A DNA stretch of 64,000 bases. Source: Carpediemonas membranifera (lineage: Eukaryota; Fornicata). Under the pieces are notes generated by a model. The model did not search any database. It worked only from the letters and a program-made list of their open reading frames with translations, and was not told where the DNA came from. How positions within the stretch are numbered: the stretch's first letter is position 1; each line of letters begins with the position of its first letter. The DNA is taken from assembly GCA_019828565.1 (NCBI GenBank), contig JAHDYR010000001.1:186001-250000 (forward strand). Reading direction: 5' to 3'. Shown here one piece after another: positions 45,601-57,500 of the stretch. Position numbers and translations under genes: made by a program.

Positions 45601-47525
45601 ATGAGACCTCTGATCGGCTTACCGGTGGGCACGATGTACTGGTGATCAGCAAAGGACAGGGTTTTGCCCTCGACCTGGGCTTGGATCGACTGGGGGCAGT
45701 GGAGGTTCATCTCATCGCCGTCGAAGTCAGCGTTGTAGCTGTTGCAGTTAGGGTAAGCGAAACGGATGGTGCGCTGCTTGGGGAGGACTCTGACGTTGTG
45801 GGTCATCATCGACGACCGGTGGAGCGTGGGCTGACGGTTAACGATGAGTGAATCGCCGTTCTTCAAGTGGCGGTAGACCTTCTTACACCCGGCCGTGGAT
45901 CGTCCCATGACCGTGTCGTCAGTCTGCAGGGTCTTAGCTAGTGCTGCCCGGCGTGTGTCCGTGAGCTGGGTGAGGTCCGTGAGCATCCCCGACTCAGACT
46001 CGATGTAGTTGGCACCAGGGTAGACCGCGGGGCCGTTGATGACTGCCTGGCGGAGCTCTTGGACGTTCCTGTCGTTGACTGGCTCGGGCAGGGTCAGCGT
46101 CTTGGCGAAGACAGTGGGGATGCCGATCTCTCCGGTTCGCAGGTTAGGGTCTGGGGAAATGACCGAACGGGCGGCGAAGTTGACGCGCTTGCCCATGATG
46201 TTACGACGCATGAGGCCTTCCTTCTTCTCAAGGTTCTGCTTGATGCCGGGTGGGCCGTTTCTCTGGTTCGACTTGGAGGAGTCGATGAGGTCCGTCACGG
46301 CCTCCTGGAGAGACCGGGAGAGGCGCATCATCTCGTTATGGCGTGTGGCGGTGTCCATGTTGCGGTAGCGGGAGCCCTCGGGGTTCTTCTGGATGATTGC
46401 CTCGACACGCTCAGCGTCGCCTGCCCTGAGAGCCTGAAGGAGGAGCAGCTGGCTCTTGGCAGTGATGATCTTGTGGAACTCGCCTGTGCGGGGGTGCTCA
46501 AAGGTCTTGCCCTCGTATGATGATGCCGGGCGGAACTTAGAGGGGCCCACGGGGAGCTGACGGATGAACCAACACGCGGGGTCGAAGATGCGGTCCGTCT
46601 GGTGACCGCCGACCGAGCCGAAGATGCGAGCGATGAGGTTGGCGTGCTCCTTCTGCATGAGAGTCAGCCGGGCGAGGATTTCGTCGGCGGGGACAACCAC
46701 GCGGCGGTGGATGTCGGCCCTGGTGGTCGTGTGGACAGTGGGGTCCTCCTCCATGAGATCGACGTCTTCCTCGGCGATGGAGTCGTTGTCTTCGACCTCT
46801 TCAGCAGCCAGAGCGGTACGGATAGTCTGGCCGCGCTTGGCGTTGTGCTCGCGGGCACGGGAGCCGAGGGCCTCACGGTAAATGGCGTTGACAGAGTCGC
46901 GGCTGAAGGAAGGGTTCTGGACGTTGCAGTGGCAGCAGGTGTTGCTGCTGGGCTCGTGGAAGAACATCCTTTTGATCTCCCGGCGGACGTCGATGGCGTT
47001 GGACGTGACGGGGCCGTTCTTGGCGATGATCTCAGACGCCTTTTTGTAGAGGCCCTTGAGCTGCTCAAGGGTGGCCTCTGCGTCCTGGGGCTTGTGTGTA
47101 TGAAGGTCCTTGGGCGGTGGGGGAAGGCCGGCCACGCGGCTGGCTTCCTGAACCATGTCCGCGTCGAGGCACATGAACATCACCTCATAGCGGAAAAGCT
47201 TGGCATCGGGGATGCGGAGCTTGTTGCAGTGGTTACAAGTGCGGCGGGTGAGCTTATAGACGATGTCGAAAGTGAGAGGATTGAACACAGTAATGGGAAG
47301 CGTGATCCGCCCAAAGTGTCCGGGACAGGAGTTGTAGCCAAGGCCACAAGTCTCACAAGTGTCGCTCTTCGAAAATGGTCCCATACGGCGATCGAAAAGG
47401 CCATTCTTCGTCGGCTCGCCAAGAGAGTCAAATGTTTCCGGGACTGTGACGTCCACAACAGACATTGCCTCTATCTCTTCCGATGTGAAGAACCGAAAAT
47501 CGACTTCGTCGATCCTTCTATCCAT
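42610..47525 (-). CDS. POLR1A: RNA polymerase I largest subunit (one 35-nt intron)
   Basis: 1,626 residues from the ATG at 47525 (MDRRIDEVDFRFFTSEEIEA). Exon 1 is 43955-47525, the intron 43920-43954 (GTTTGT...ACGCAG) and exon 2 42610-43919. Splicing restores QMTLNTFHLAGHGAVDVTQG across the junction. The catalytic YNADFDGDEMNLH lies near residue 600. RNGPPG...KKEGLMRRNIMGKRVNFAARS (clamp/lid region), the funnel, bridge helix and trigger-loop regions are all present. GPFSKSDTCETCGLGYNSCP and the LPITVFNPLTFD block are the Pol I form of the N-terminal zinc region, not Rpb1. There is no CTD heptad repeat. The C-terminus (REGGYKPFNRHGIDNSPSQL) matches A190. Makes rRNA in the nucleolus. Confidence 0.95.
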
Positions 47526-47847
47526 TCTCACGTTCGCTTCGAAGCGATCGACTCAGAAACGACTCGGTGCATTTTAAGGTCACTAGGTGGTGGTTATGTT
47601 CATCGCATTATTACCATGGGGGCAGTGGTTCTAGCCAACCAATTAATGGCTGACCTTTCCTAACTCTCGCGCAATCTGTGGGAAAGTTGAGCTCGCGGCC
47701 AGGTCGGTCAACTTTGTCCAAACTGTGAAGAACTGAAGACATGAAGCTTCCAAGCTGCGATCGAAGCTCGTCCAGAGGGAAACCCAGCACAATCCGGGTG
47801 GCAAGTCATCATTTGATGACGCCGGATGATTTTTCCAGTCGTGACGC
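47526..47847. other. Shared upstream region of POLR1A and the SHOC1-like gene
   Basis: 322 bases between divergent start codons. A short plus-strand frame at 47741-47935 overlaps the next gene's start in another frame and is not convincing. No clear TATA box or repeat. Confidence 0.4.
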
Positions 47848-50800
47848 ATGCAGAGCCGCAAGAGGCAGTTTCTCATCGAGGACGATGATTCTGATCTCTC
47901 AGATGCTCCAAATTGCTTCCTTTTACCCGTTATGAACAAGGATTGGTACCGAATTGCTGCAGAACATGTAGAGAAGGTCTATGCCAGCGTGAACAAGCTT
48001 TCTCAGACACAGATATCAACCTCCTTGTTAGTTCTTGTCTCATTACTTATCCAGTGAGTCTCATCGCACGTCTGCTCTCGCCACAACCGACACACTTTTT
48101 GCCGGGCTGCAAACTACGCCACTCGACTACATCCCGCCCTCCATCCCTCGCCCAAGCATGTTTACGGTGAAGGAGCACCTTGACCTTCCCGCCGCCGTTG
48201 TATATGAGCCCGAGGAGGATCAGACACCCTTCCTGGAACAGCTGACGATGCCACACACACCACAGCCCGAGATTCCCGTCATGGGCGACCAGACACCCTA
48301 CCAGGTTGACCTAGCTACACCACTAGCAGCCCTAGTCGCCGCCCTGGTCCGACAGGCCTGTCCCATCCCGCCCACTGCCCGCGCCCCAGACCTCCTGGAG
48401 GCACCTGGGGCGGTGGAGACAGACAGGGGCCTGACTCTACAACCGCCGGTTATCCCACACGGCTTGCTCCCCCTCAGCGCCCCAGATCCGGCTGTGCCGC
48501 AGCTGGCCTCGTCAACATTCCTCCAGGCCAGTTTCAGCCGAACGGTGGACGGCGCCAAGACTGCACCGACTCTAATCGACATCGACTTGAGCAATGCGAC
48601 CCCGCCTAAGGCCAGGGACTTCCTCTGTGCCGGCCTGAAGGACTTGGACGTACCTCAGTCTCGTCCTCAAGAAAGTGCAGTTTTACCCGACTTCACTCAA
48701 GTTACTCGAGTCGAGTACCCGCCGATGGAGCTCCCTACGCTCCCCACAGTCATCTACCACGAGCCCCCACCCCTCCTTGAAGTCTCTGGCGAGCCCCTCG
48801 CAGCCCCAGCCCAGCCCCCCTCTCTGGAGAAGAAGTCCTGGGCCCAGGTCGACTACACCCTGCCCTGGGCGATCACGGGGAAGCTCACCCCGCCATCAGT
48901 ACCAGATTTACTAGACGGGGTTGACCGGGCTTCCGTCTTAGCGGCGGATGAGACGCCTGCCATGCTTGAGGTTGAGGCCCCTGACCCCCAGACGTTGGAG
49001 TGGGTCCGGGGCTGGGTTGTGTGGACTGATAAGGCCAGGGCCGCGGTGTTGGCCGAGGAGGGCGTGCCTTCATATACCATGACCCCATTCTTCGTCGCAG
49101 TGGAGCTTGCCCAGGCCATCGCCCAGAGCATCGTCAGCCAGGGCCTCAGGTGGGCAGGGTCTGCATACGACCAGCTGAGGGGCGCCCCACCGTCCCCGCC
49201 CAGGCCCGCTGCCCCAGTGACCCGGGCAGACGTGGCGGACTTCATCCCGGACGCCCTGCTGGACCCGGCGTCACCCCAGCCAAAGTCAGCACAAGAAACA
49301 GTGCCACAAGAGCACCCAGAGCAGGAGGAACCAACAGGAAATGACGATGACGCACCGCCCGCCCAGGCCCAGGCCCCGACCTCACCCTCCGCCCCGGCGA
49401 GCCCTATTCCACTGGCCCCGAGCGAGGGAGGCATGTCCTCCCTGCTAGATCTCAATGGGAGCCCCATTCTGATCCAAGTCGGAGAGGAGGGTAGGGTGCT
49501 AGATTCAACTCAATCTTCGGATACGAGCACGACGGTTGTACTGTATCGGCACCCGCTGGAGGATTGTGTCAGGGCTGTGAAAGAGACAGTCAAGTATCTC
49601 AAGACTGTAGATCGGATCCGGATCCCGTTGGAAGATTTGGTTGAGATTTCCCAACGTCTTCAGGCCATTCCTACGCCGCCACGGGCAAATCTGAGGCCCA
49701 TTGACCTCGAGCACCTTGGCCAGACCCAGCCAGACGACTCTGCCGCTCCCGGGCCAAGCGAGGCCCACGCTCAGCCAGCCATCACCGACCCGATCCAGCC
49801 GAATGCAGGAGTCTCAGACCTGCTCGATACAGTCGACCTCGACTTCCTCTTTGGAACAGCACGCGATATCGAACTCAACCACGCTCTCAACGTCCCCGCG
49901 CCAAAGTTCCACCGGGCTCTCCGCGTAGCCCCGGATACAGCCGGCTGGGTCCGGACAGCAATCGGCCCACCCCACCGTGCAGCGCCAATAGTCCTCGATG
50001 GTCCAAGTCTCGTGCAGTTTACGGCAGCTTTGGTGTCACATTGCGCATCTCATGACACTCCGCTCACCATTGTCGGCCCCTGGGTCAAAGAGGTCATGCC
50101 CGTTGTTAGACGGGCGGCAAGAGAGGCGGGGTTCGAGTCGGATCGAGTGAGGTGTCTTGGCACGCCGCCTGAGGCCCACGAGGGGGTGGTTGTGTCGTCT
50201 GTCACACTGCATGACGCTGGGATTTACCTGGATCTGCCGGATCCTCTTGAGATCTGGCCGATTGAGACTGTATCTCTGCCTCGGACCGCGCTCCCAGCAG
50301 GTCTGGCAAGTCTATTTATACTTACTCGCGTAATTCAGTCAATGAGCCCTCAAGACGCGATCGATGCCATGTTGGTCGACCACGCAGCACGCGACACAGT
50401 CATGAAGCACCACAAGGACCTCCAAACAGTGTCAGAGTGGTCTTGCCCGTGTGACAAGCTCATGCCGGAAAGGCTGGTCGTAGTCTGCCCCGCTCTGGGC
50501 GATGGCCCGCTCCTCCGGCCCCTGACAAAGTCGACTCAGCTCGAGTCTGCCTGGTCTGCTGGACTGGTGCCTGTGGTGCCGTCTGACACACCGCTGGGTC
50601 TGCCCGCCGAGGCTGAGCCATTTACTGCTCTGATCCTCGCTCATGATCAGGAGATTCCTTTTGAGTCAATCAAAGCCCGCTTCGCACTCGGCCAGGCTTC
50701 AGTTCGCAGGATACGGTTCTCCACGCCGCTGCCGCTGCCTCTATTGCCCGTGATGCTCCACACCGCGCTCAGCCCACCCGTTCCGCCAGGCCAGACCGTC

Positions 50801-51331
50801 ACGCGATGCACCGACCGCAAGGCCACTTACATCTTTGACACCGCCGCCGCCGCCGTCGTCTGCACAGACCCCTCGCTTGCTGTGCCCGCCGTCAAGACTG
50901 CGGCCGAGTCGAACGAGGTTCTTTTGGTCATTGTCATCCGGCATCCTGAGTCGATCGAGTCAATCAAGGCCGAGCTTGCCTCGATGGGCCGGACAGTCTT
51001 GGTCAAGTCGGTCGAGTCGGGCGAGGTGTTGCTTAAAGCGCTCGTGGCCTTCGCGGCGTGGCGAGACAAGGTCTTTGAGAAACTTGGGACGTCCCGTACA
51101 AAGCTGATATCAGATTACAGACCGACCGCAAGATATGTCGGCACTCTCGACTTGACTCAAGTGAAGTCGCTCAATCCACTGGCGATGTCAGCAGTCGCCG
51201 CGCTTGGGAACTTCGACAAGGCCGCGCTGCAGTCGATTGGTCTACCCGGCCGAGCAGTAGCCGAGCTCGAGGCGCTGGGGGCCGCCAGACGACAGGGTGG
51301 CCCGTCGAGGGCGAGCTGGGGTATACTGTAG
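47848..51331 (+). CDS. Large XPF/SHOC1-like protein (one 28-nt intron)
   Basis: 1,151 residues: exon 1 47848-48026, a 28-nt intron 48027-48054 (GTTAGT...TATCCAG), exon 2 48055-51331. The junction reads QTQISTS/FESHRTSALATT. The N-terminal 400 residues are Pro-rich and disordered; residues 400-560 are acidic and low-complexity. The C-terminal approximately 500 residues look ordered. They include a Rossmann-like part (LTIVGPWVKEVMPVVRRAA), a degenerate nuclease-like stretch (EVLLVIVIRHPESIESIKAE) and a helix-hairpin-helix end (LNPLAMSAVAALGNFDKAAL, LPGRAVAELEAL). That order recalls SHOC1/Zip2, an inactive XPF homologue of meiotic crossing-over. No ERKxxxD nuclease motif is present. The assignment is tentative. 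Confidence 0.45.
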
Positions 51332-51542
51332 GGATGGTAAACTTCGCGCTTGGCTCACTTTGCTGCATGGGAGTGATCATCGTTGACGAGCCTGAACAGT
51401 TCTTGCAGGAAATGCTGACTGAATAGCACTAGCGCATGTCTTCAGTTCAAGAGAGTTGGGTCTGGTTGGCGAGTCTTCTCATTGGCAGGAGCATGCTGTG
51501 CCAATTGGCAGACGGACAGACTGCGAGCAGGATAACTGCAGA
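51332..51542. other. Intergenic upstream of the helicase-caspase gene
   Basis: 211 bases. A 30-codon frame (MVNFALGSLCCMGVIIVDEP...) begins at 51335 and ends at 51427. It could be a leader peptide frame for the long gene that follows, or chance. Confidence 0.3.
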
Positions 51543-54500
51543 ATGGCCGCTGAGAAAAATTGGGATCGCGAAGCCACCTTATCGCGTCTCAAACGTGAGC
51601 TCAGCGATGCACTTGAAAACCCTAATCCTGACGGCACCGCAAAAGTCGTCTTCTTCAAGTCCGCCACCGGCTCTGGGAAGACGAGGCTCTTTCTCGAGGC
51701 CTTGGACGCTGTTAGCGATGAAAGAGAGAAGAACAAGCTGTTGTCGTCACGACCATACACCCTCGAGGGCTTTCAGGAATTTGCAGACGGTCTTTCTGAA
51801 AGCGGGATGACGACGCTTACACGCAGCATGAGCGGGCAGAACAAGCCGGACGAATCCAGCAGACCGGTGCCCACGCTCCTCGTCGTCCCTCATGCGATGA
51901 TAGGGGAGAGCCACGACAAGGCGGAGGAAGACGGGCCCGAGGAGGAAGACACGGACTCCGGACAGCCGTCCTTCGCGGCGATGTGGCCCTTGAAGATGAT
52001 GGAAAGCCTTGTTCGCGACCGGGTCGACGGCGTCACTCCCCCACTGATCCTCCTCGTCGACGAGGCCCACGGTCTCTTCACGTTCGATGGCTTCAAGACC
52101 AGGATGCTGAAGAGGACCCTGCTGGAACTCAAGCCCGCTGCTCTGGTGCTGGCGACGGCCTCCGGCGAACGTGAGATGGCGGAGTCGTTTGCGGAGTTTA
52201 TCAATGACCCGCCTGAGAAAGAGGATGATGATCCTGACCATGCTGAGCCTCATCCAGACCCTCGCCGTGTTCTCGGCACCACGGTCATGGTCGAAGGGGC
52301 CCCGTACACCGAGGGCATGGCGGAGTTCAGAGACCTGACGTTCACGGCGACCCAGCAGAGTGGAGATGTGGGCAGCTGGTGGGAGTATATGGACGGCAAG
52401 AAGATCCCAATTGCGGCCAAGTGCAAGTCCTGTGCCGACAAGATCTGCCACTACCTGACCAATCTCCGCCCCTCCCTGACAGCCCAAGTCCACCCGGAGG
52501 GAGAGAAGCCGGGCGTCATTGTCTTCGTGCCAAAGCCAGTGCGTGGCGAAGTGTCCCGTCAGCTTCAAGCCTTGGTCAATGAACATTCCCTTGAAGGCCA
52601 GTTTACCATTCTCGACCTTGATAAGCAGGCAAATAGCGAAGTCATCATAGCATGGCTCAACGCCAACGCCGCCAGCCAGACCCTCGTCATGGTACACCAC
52701 TATGGCGGTTGTTACGCCGAGGGAGCTGACCTGCCTCCCCGCATGGTCGGCCTCGCTCTGCTGTTCGGGCGGTACTACGGTGTTCCGATGCCTTTCATGA
52801 TCCCGGCAGACGACAAGTATGGTATTAAGAACGAGTCGATGCTCAAATCCGGCCGTATAGCCTCCCAACAGGCCGGCGGCAGGGCTGTCCGAGGACCCTG
52901 GGACCACGGGGTCGTCGTCTGCGTCGACAGCGAGTGGGGGGAGGAGAAGCCGCTCAACTCCGAGGAATGGCTCGGCACCATCAAGAAAGGTGTCGACGAT
53001 CAGGCTGTGTTCAACGAGATATCAGCAAAACTGGCCTTAACCCACCCCGAGGCCAGTCGCCCCGACAACACTCTCCCCGTCCTCGCCCAGAGAGCCAGCA
53101 GCCGGGAGAAGCCACTCGTCGAGGTTCTCAAGGACCAAGATCTGAGCTTTGGCTCCGACTTCGCCGCGAGTATGCCGCAAGAAGCGATGGTCCACACCGA
53201 GCCTGGCAGCAGTGGCGACTATACGGTCAGCGACATCGTCTGGTCAACAGCGGTCTTCGAGATCCTCAAGATTCAGCACAAAGCCGACCTGGTTGAGCTC
53301 AGCCGAGCAATCAAGAACCTCGGCGCTGCCTTCGTCGTCTCCCAGATCAAGGCACTCTTCGCCGACCGCGATGTCATGACAGTCAAAGCCCCGATGCTGG
53401 ATTCCATCAAGGGGTGCAATGACTCAATGGAGTTGTTTGTCACGCTCACTGGGAGCGGTGCCCAGGCTGCCGTGAGGGAGCTTCGTGAGTGGGTCGACAA
53501 TGACTTCAGTTGCGAGCTGAAGGGAGAATGCAAGCGTTTCACCGACACCCAGGATTTGGAGACCTTGAACGGCCGTGCCGACTTCATGCGAAAGTGGGAT
53601 GCCAACATGGCGCCCGTCGACGCGCATAGGGTTATAGGGGAAGAGATGTGGCCTCGACTCAGCCCTCTGCAGGATGAGCTGGAAAATGATGACAGACGCG
53701 ATTCTTACCTGAATGGAATGGAGAACAAACCCTCATTCACCGAGCTCCTGTATAGAGTCGCAGCGCCCAGGCTAGCCCAGTTCACCCACAGGATTCTCCA
53801 GGGCATTAGCATCAATGAGTTCGTGACGATGAAGACCGGGTCGACCGGCAGCGAGCTGTTCCACACGGAAGACGGGTCTGCTGCGTCTGCCGACCGCCTC
53901 CTCACCAAGGACGCCCTGAAGCAGCTCAAGGGGACCCACATCCCCCACCTGCTCCGGGAGATGAGTGATGGGACAACTCGGGTCAACGCCGTGCTGGCCG
54001 TGCCGATCAAGAACCCTGCACAATGCCATACATGCCCCTTCTGGCCGCCCGACTGGGACTTTGATCGGATGGGTGAGTGTCTGGAGTCGGCTGCTGGCAA
54101 ATCCAAGACCAATGTGGATCTGCTCCAAGCATTCCAACAGAGTTCATTCTCGATCGGTACCTCCGCATCCGCATCCGAGGCCAGGCTGGCCATTGACGCC
54201 AACCAAGGATACCCTCCTGTGCTCCACGCCTTTCTTATCGACACCGATGCCATGTTCCAGGATGAGAATAAGCAGAAGGAGTACTACCAGGGCATCGCCC
54301 TCCTCGCCTCGATCCTGCGCAGTGGTGACCTGTCAGAGGACTCATACGACGGCGAGCTGGGCTATCTCGAGGGCCTGCTTGATGTCAATGACCCTGCCCA
54401 ACGCACCCCCCGGGTCGAGTACGACGGCGGCCGGCTGACGTTGCTGGTCAACGCTCATCAAAATGTCACTGGAACAGATGCAGAGGAGCTTCGTGACGCG

Positions 54501-57500
54501 ACATTGACCTTCACTGCCACCATCGCGGATGCTATCGAGAAAGGCACCGACGTAGTGCTCCACATCGCGGCCCACGGCACATGCACCAGGGTCGAGCACT
54601 TCGGGGCCCTAAAGGAAGATGTTGCCACCGTCTCGGTCATTCTCGGCCACCAGGAGTTTAGTGAGAAGAAGAAGAAGAAGAAGGGTATCTTCCTGAACTT
54701 GAATCTGTTCATGCACGAAGTGAACATGCGGCAGCAGCAGGCAAGAGACCAAGACCGGACGCCAGGCCAGCTTCTCATCCTCAGCATGCAGTGCCGTTAT
54801 TCATTGGAGGACAGGCCCATCGGGGACGACACCGCCGTGAAGAAAGAGAAGACCCTCCTCATCAACCACCTGCCCGACCTGCCCGGGATAGTGGCGTTCT
54901 TCGCACAGAGCCCTCCCTTCAAGAACGTGGTCCGCAACTACCTTGGCGACGACACCGCATTCCACGCGATCAAAGAGTGTGCATGGAGGGATGGAACATT
55001 TTGGACAAAATATGAGTGGCTTACAGGTGTTGTCTGCGATCAGTTCACCCTGCTGTGCGTCATGCTGGCGTCTAGAGCGCTGGGGCACGATCTGTTTATG
55101 GAGGTCCCTGAATACATGAGCGCTTCGAGAGCTGCAACCACCAAGCGGAAGAAAACGCTCAAGACGCGTGGACGTGATGGAGATGAGGAGGAGGCTCTGA
55201 AGATCGTCCCGATGCTGCCAGTTCTCTACGGACAGGCATGGCGCGATGCTATGGGGAAGGGGGAGAGTAAGATCGACTTTGTCCAGAGCCGTCTCAAGGA
55301 GTTGATCGCGAAGCAGCGTAGCATAGAGAATGACGACGATGAGCAGGCTGTGTTCAACGAGATATCAGCAAAACTGGCCTTAACCCACCCCGAGGCCAGT
55401 CGCCCCGACAACACTCTCCCCGTCCTCGCCCAGAGAGCCAGCAGCCGGGAGAAGCCACTCGTCGAGGATTTCAAGGACCAAGATCTGAGCTTTGGCTCCG
55501 ACTTCGCCGCGAGTATGCCTCTAGAAGCGATGGTCCACACCGAGCCTGGCAGCAGTGGCGATTGCAGCATCAGTGACATCATCTGGTCGACGAGCGGTGG
55601 TGGCGGCAACGGCGGGAGTGGCGGCAACGGCGGTGGTGGCGGTAACGGTGGTGGCGGCAACGGCGGTGGTGGCGGCAACGGCGGGAGTGGCGGCAACGGC
55701 GGTGGTGGCGGTAACGGTGGTGGCGGCAACGGCGGTGGTGGCGGCAACGGCGGTGGTGGCGGTAACGGTGGTGGCGGCAACGGCGGGAGTGGCGGCAACG
55801 GCGGTGGTGGCGGTAACGGTGGTGGCGGCAACGGCGGTGGTGGCGGTAACGGCGGTGGTGGCGGCAACGGCGACTACAACGTCAATGACATCGTCTGGTC
55901 AACAGCGGTCTTCGAGATCCTCAAGATTCAGCACAAAGCCGACCTGGTTGAGCTCAGCCGAGCAATCAAGAACCTCGGCGCTGCCTTCGTCGTCTCCCAG
56001 ATCAAGGCACTCTTCGCCGACCGCGATGTCATGACAGTCAAAGCCCCGATGCTGGATTCCATCAAGGGGTGCAATGACTCAATGGAGTTGTTTGTCACGC
56101 TCACTGGGAGCGGTGCCCAGGCTGCCGTGAGGGAGCTTCGTGAGTGGGTCGACAATGACTTCAGTTGCGAGCTGAAGGGAGAATGCAAGCGTTTCACCGA
56201 CACCCAGGATTTGGAGACCTTGAACGGCCGTGCCGACTTCATGCGAAAGTGGGATGCCAACATGGCGCCCGTCGACGCGCATAGGGTTATAGGGGAAGAG
56301 ATGTGGCCTCGACTCAGCCCTCTGCAGGATGAGCTGGAAAATGATGACAGACGCGATTCTTACCTGAATGGAATGGAGAACAAACCCTCATTCACCGAGC
56401 TCCTGTATAGAGTCGCAGCGCCCCGGCTTGCCCAGTTCACCCACAGGATTCTCCAGGGCATTAGCATCAATGAGTTCGTGACGATGAAGACCGGGTCGAC
56501 CGGCAGCGAGCTGTTCCACACGGAAGACGGGTCTGCTGCGTCTGCCGACCGCCTCCTCACCAAGGACGCCCTGAAGCAGCTCAAGGGGACCCACATCCCC
56601 CACCTGCTCCGGGAGATGAGTGATGGGACAACTCGGGTCAACGCCGTGCTGGCCGTGCCGATCAAGAACCCTGCACAATGCCATACATGCCCCTTCTGGC
56701 CGCCCGACTGGGACTTTGATCGGATGGGTGAGTGTCTGGAGTCGGCTGCTGGCAAATCCAAGACCAATGTGGATCTGCTCCAAGCATTCCAACAGAGTTC
56801 ATTCTCGATCGGTACCTCCGCATCCGCATCCGAGGCCAGGCTGGCCATTGACGCCAACCAAGGATACCCTCCTGTGCTCCACGCCTTTCTTATCGACACC
56901 GATGCCATGTTCCAGGATGAGAATAAGCAGAAGGAGTACTACCAGGGCATCGCCCTCCTCGCCTCGATCCTGCGCAGTGGTGGCCTGTCAGATAAGTCAT
57001 ACAAGAGCGAGCTGGGCTATCTCGAGGGCCTGCTTGATGTCAATGACCCTGCCCAACGCACCCCCCGGGTCGAGTACGACGGCGGCCGGCTGACGTTGCT
57101 GGTCAACGCTCATCAAAATGTCACTGGAACAGATGCAGAGGAGCTTCGTGACGCGACATTGACCTTCACTGCCACCATCGCGGATGCTATCGAGAAAGGC
57201 ACCGACGTAGTGCTCCACATCGCGGCCCACGGCACATGCACCAGGGTCGAGCACTTCGGGGCCCTAAAGGAAGATGTTGCCACCGTCTCGGTCATTCTCG
57301 GCCACCAGGAGTTGGACGAGGAGACGAAGAAGGGTATCTTCCTGAACTTGAATCTGTTCATGCACGAAGTGAACATGCGGCAGCAGCAGGCAAGAGACCA
57401 AGACCGGACGCCAGGCCAGCTTCTCATCCTCAGCAGTCAGTGCCGTTATTCATTGGAGGACACGCCCATCGGGGACGACACCGCCGTGAAGAAAGAGAAG

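Noticed and set aside
42610-47525. Reading the large polymerase subunit as Rpb1 (Pol II)
   Set aside because: The N-terminal zinc region (GPFSKSDTCETCGL, LPITVFNPL) and C-terminus match the Pol I subunit, and there is no heptad CTD.
46602-47663. 353-codon plus-strand frame opposite POLR1A
   Set aside because: Antisense shadow of the conserved N-terminal part of POLR1A.
55226-55867. 213-codon minus-strand proline/leucine frame
   Set aside because: Reverse reading of the Gly/Asn minisatellite; low-complexity artefact.
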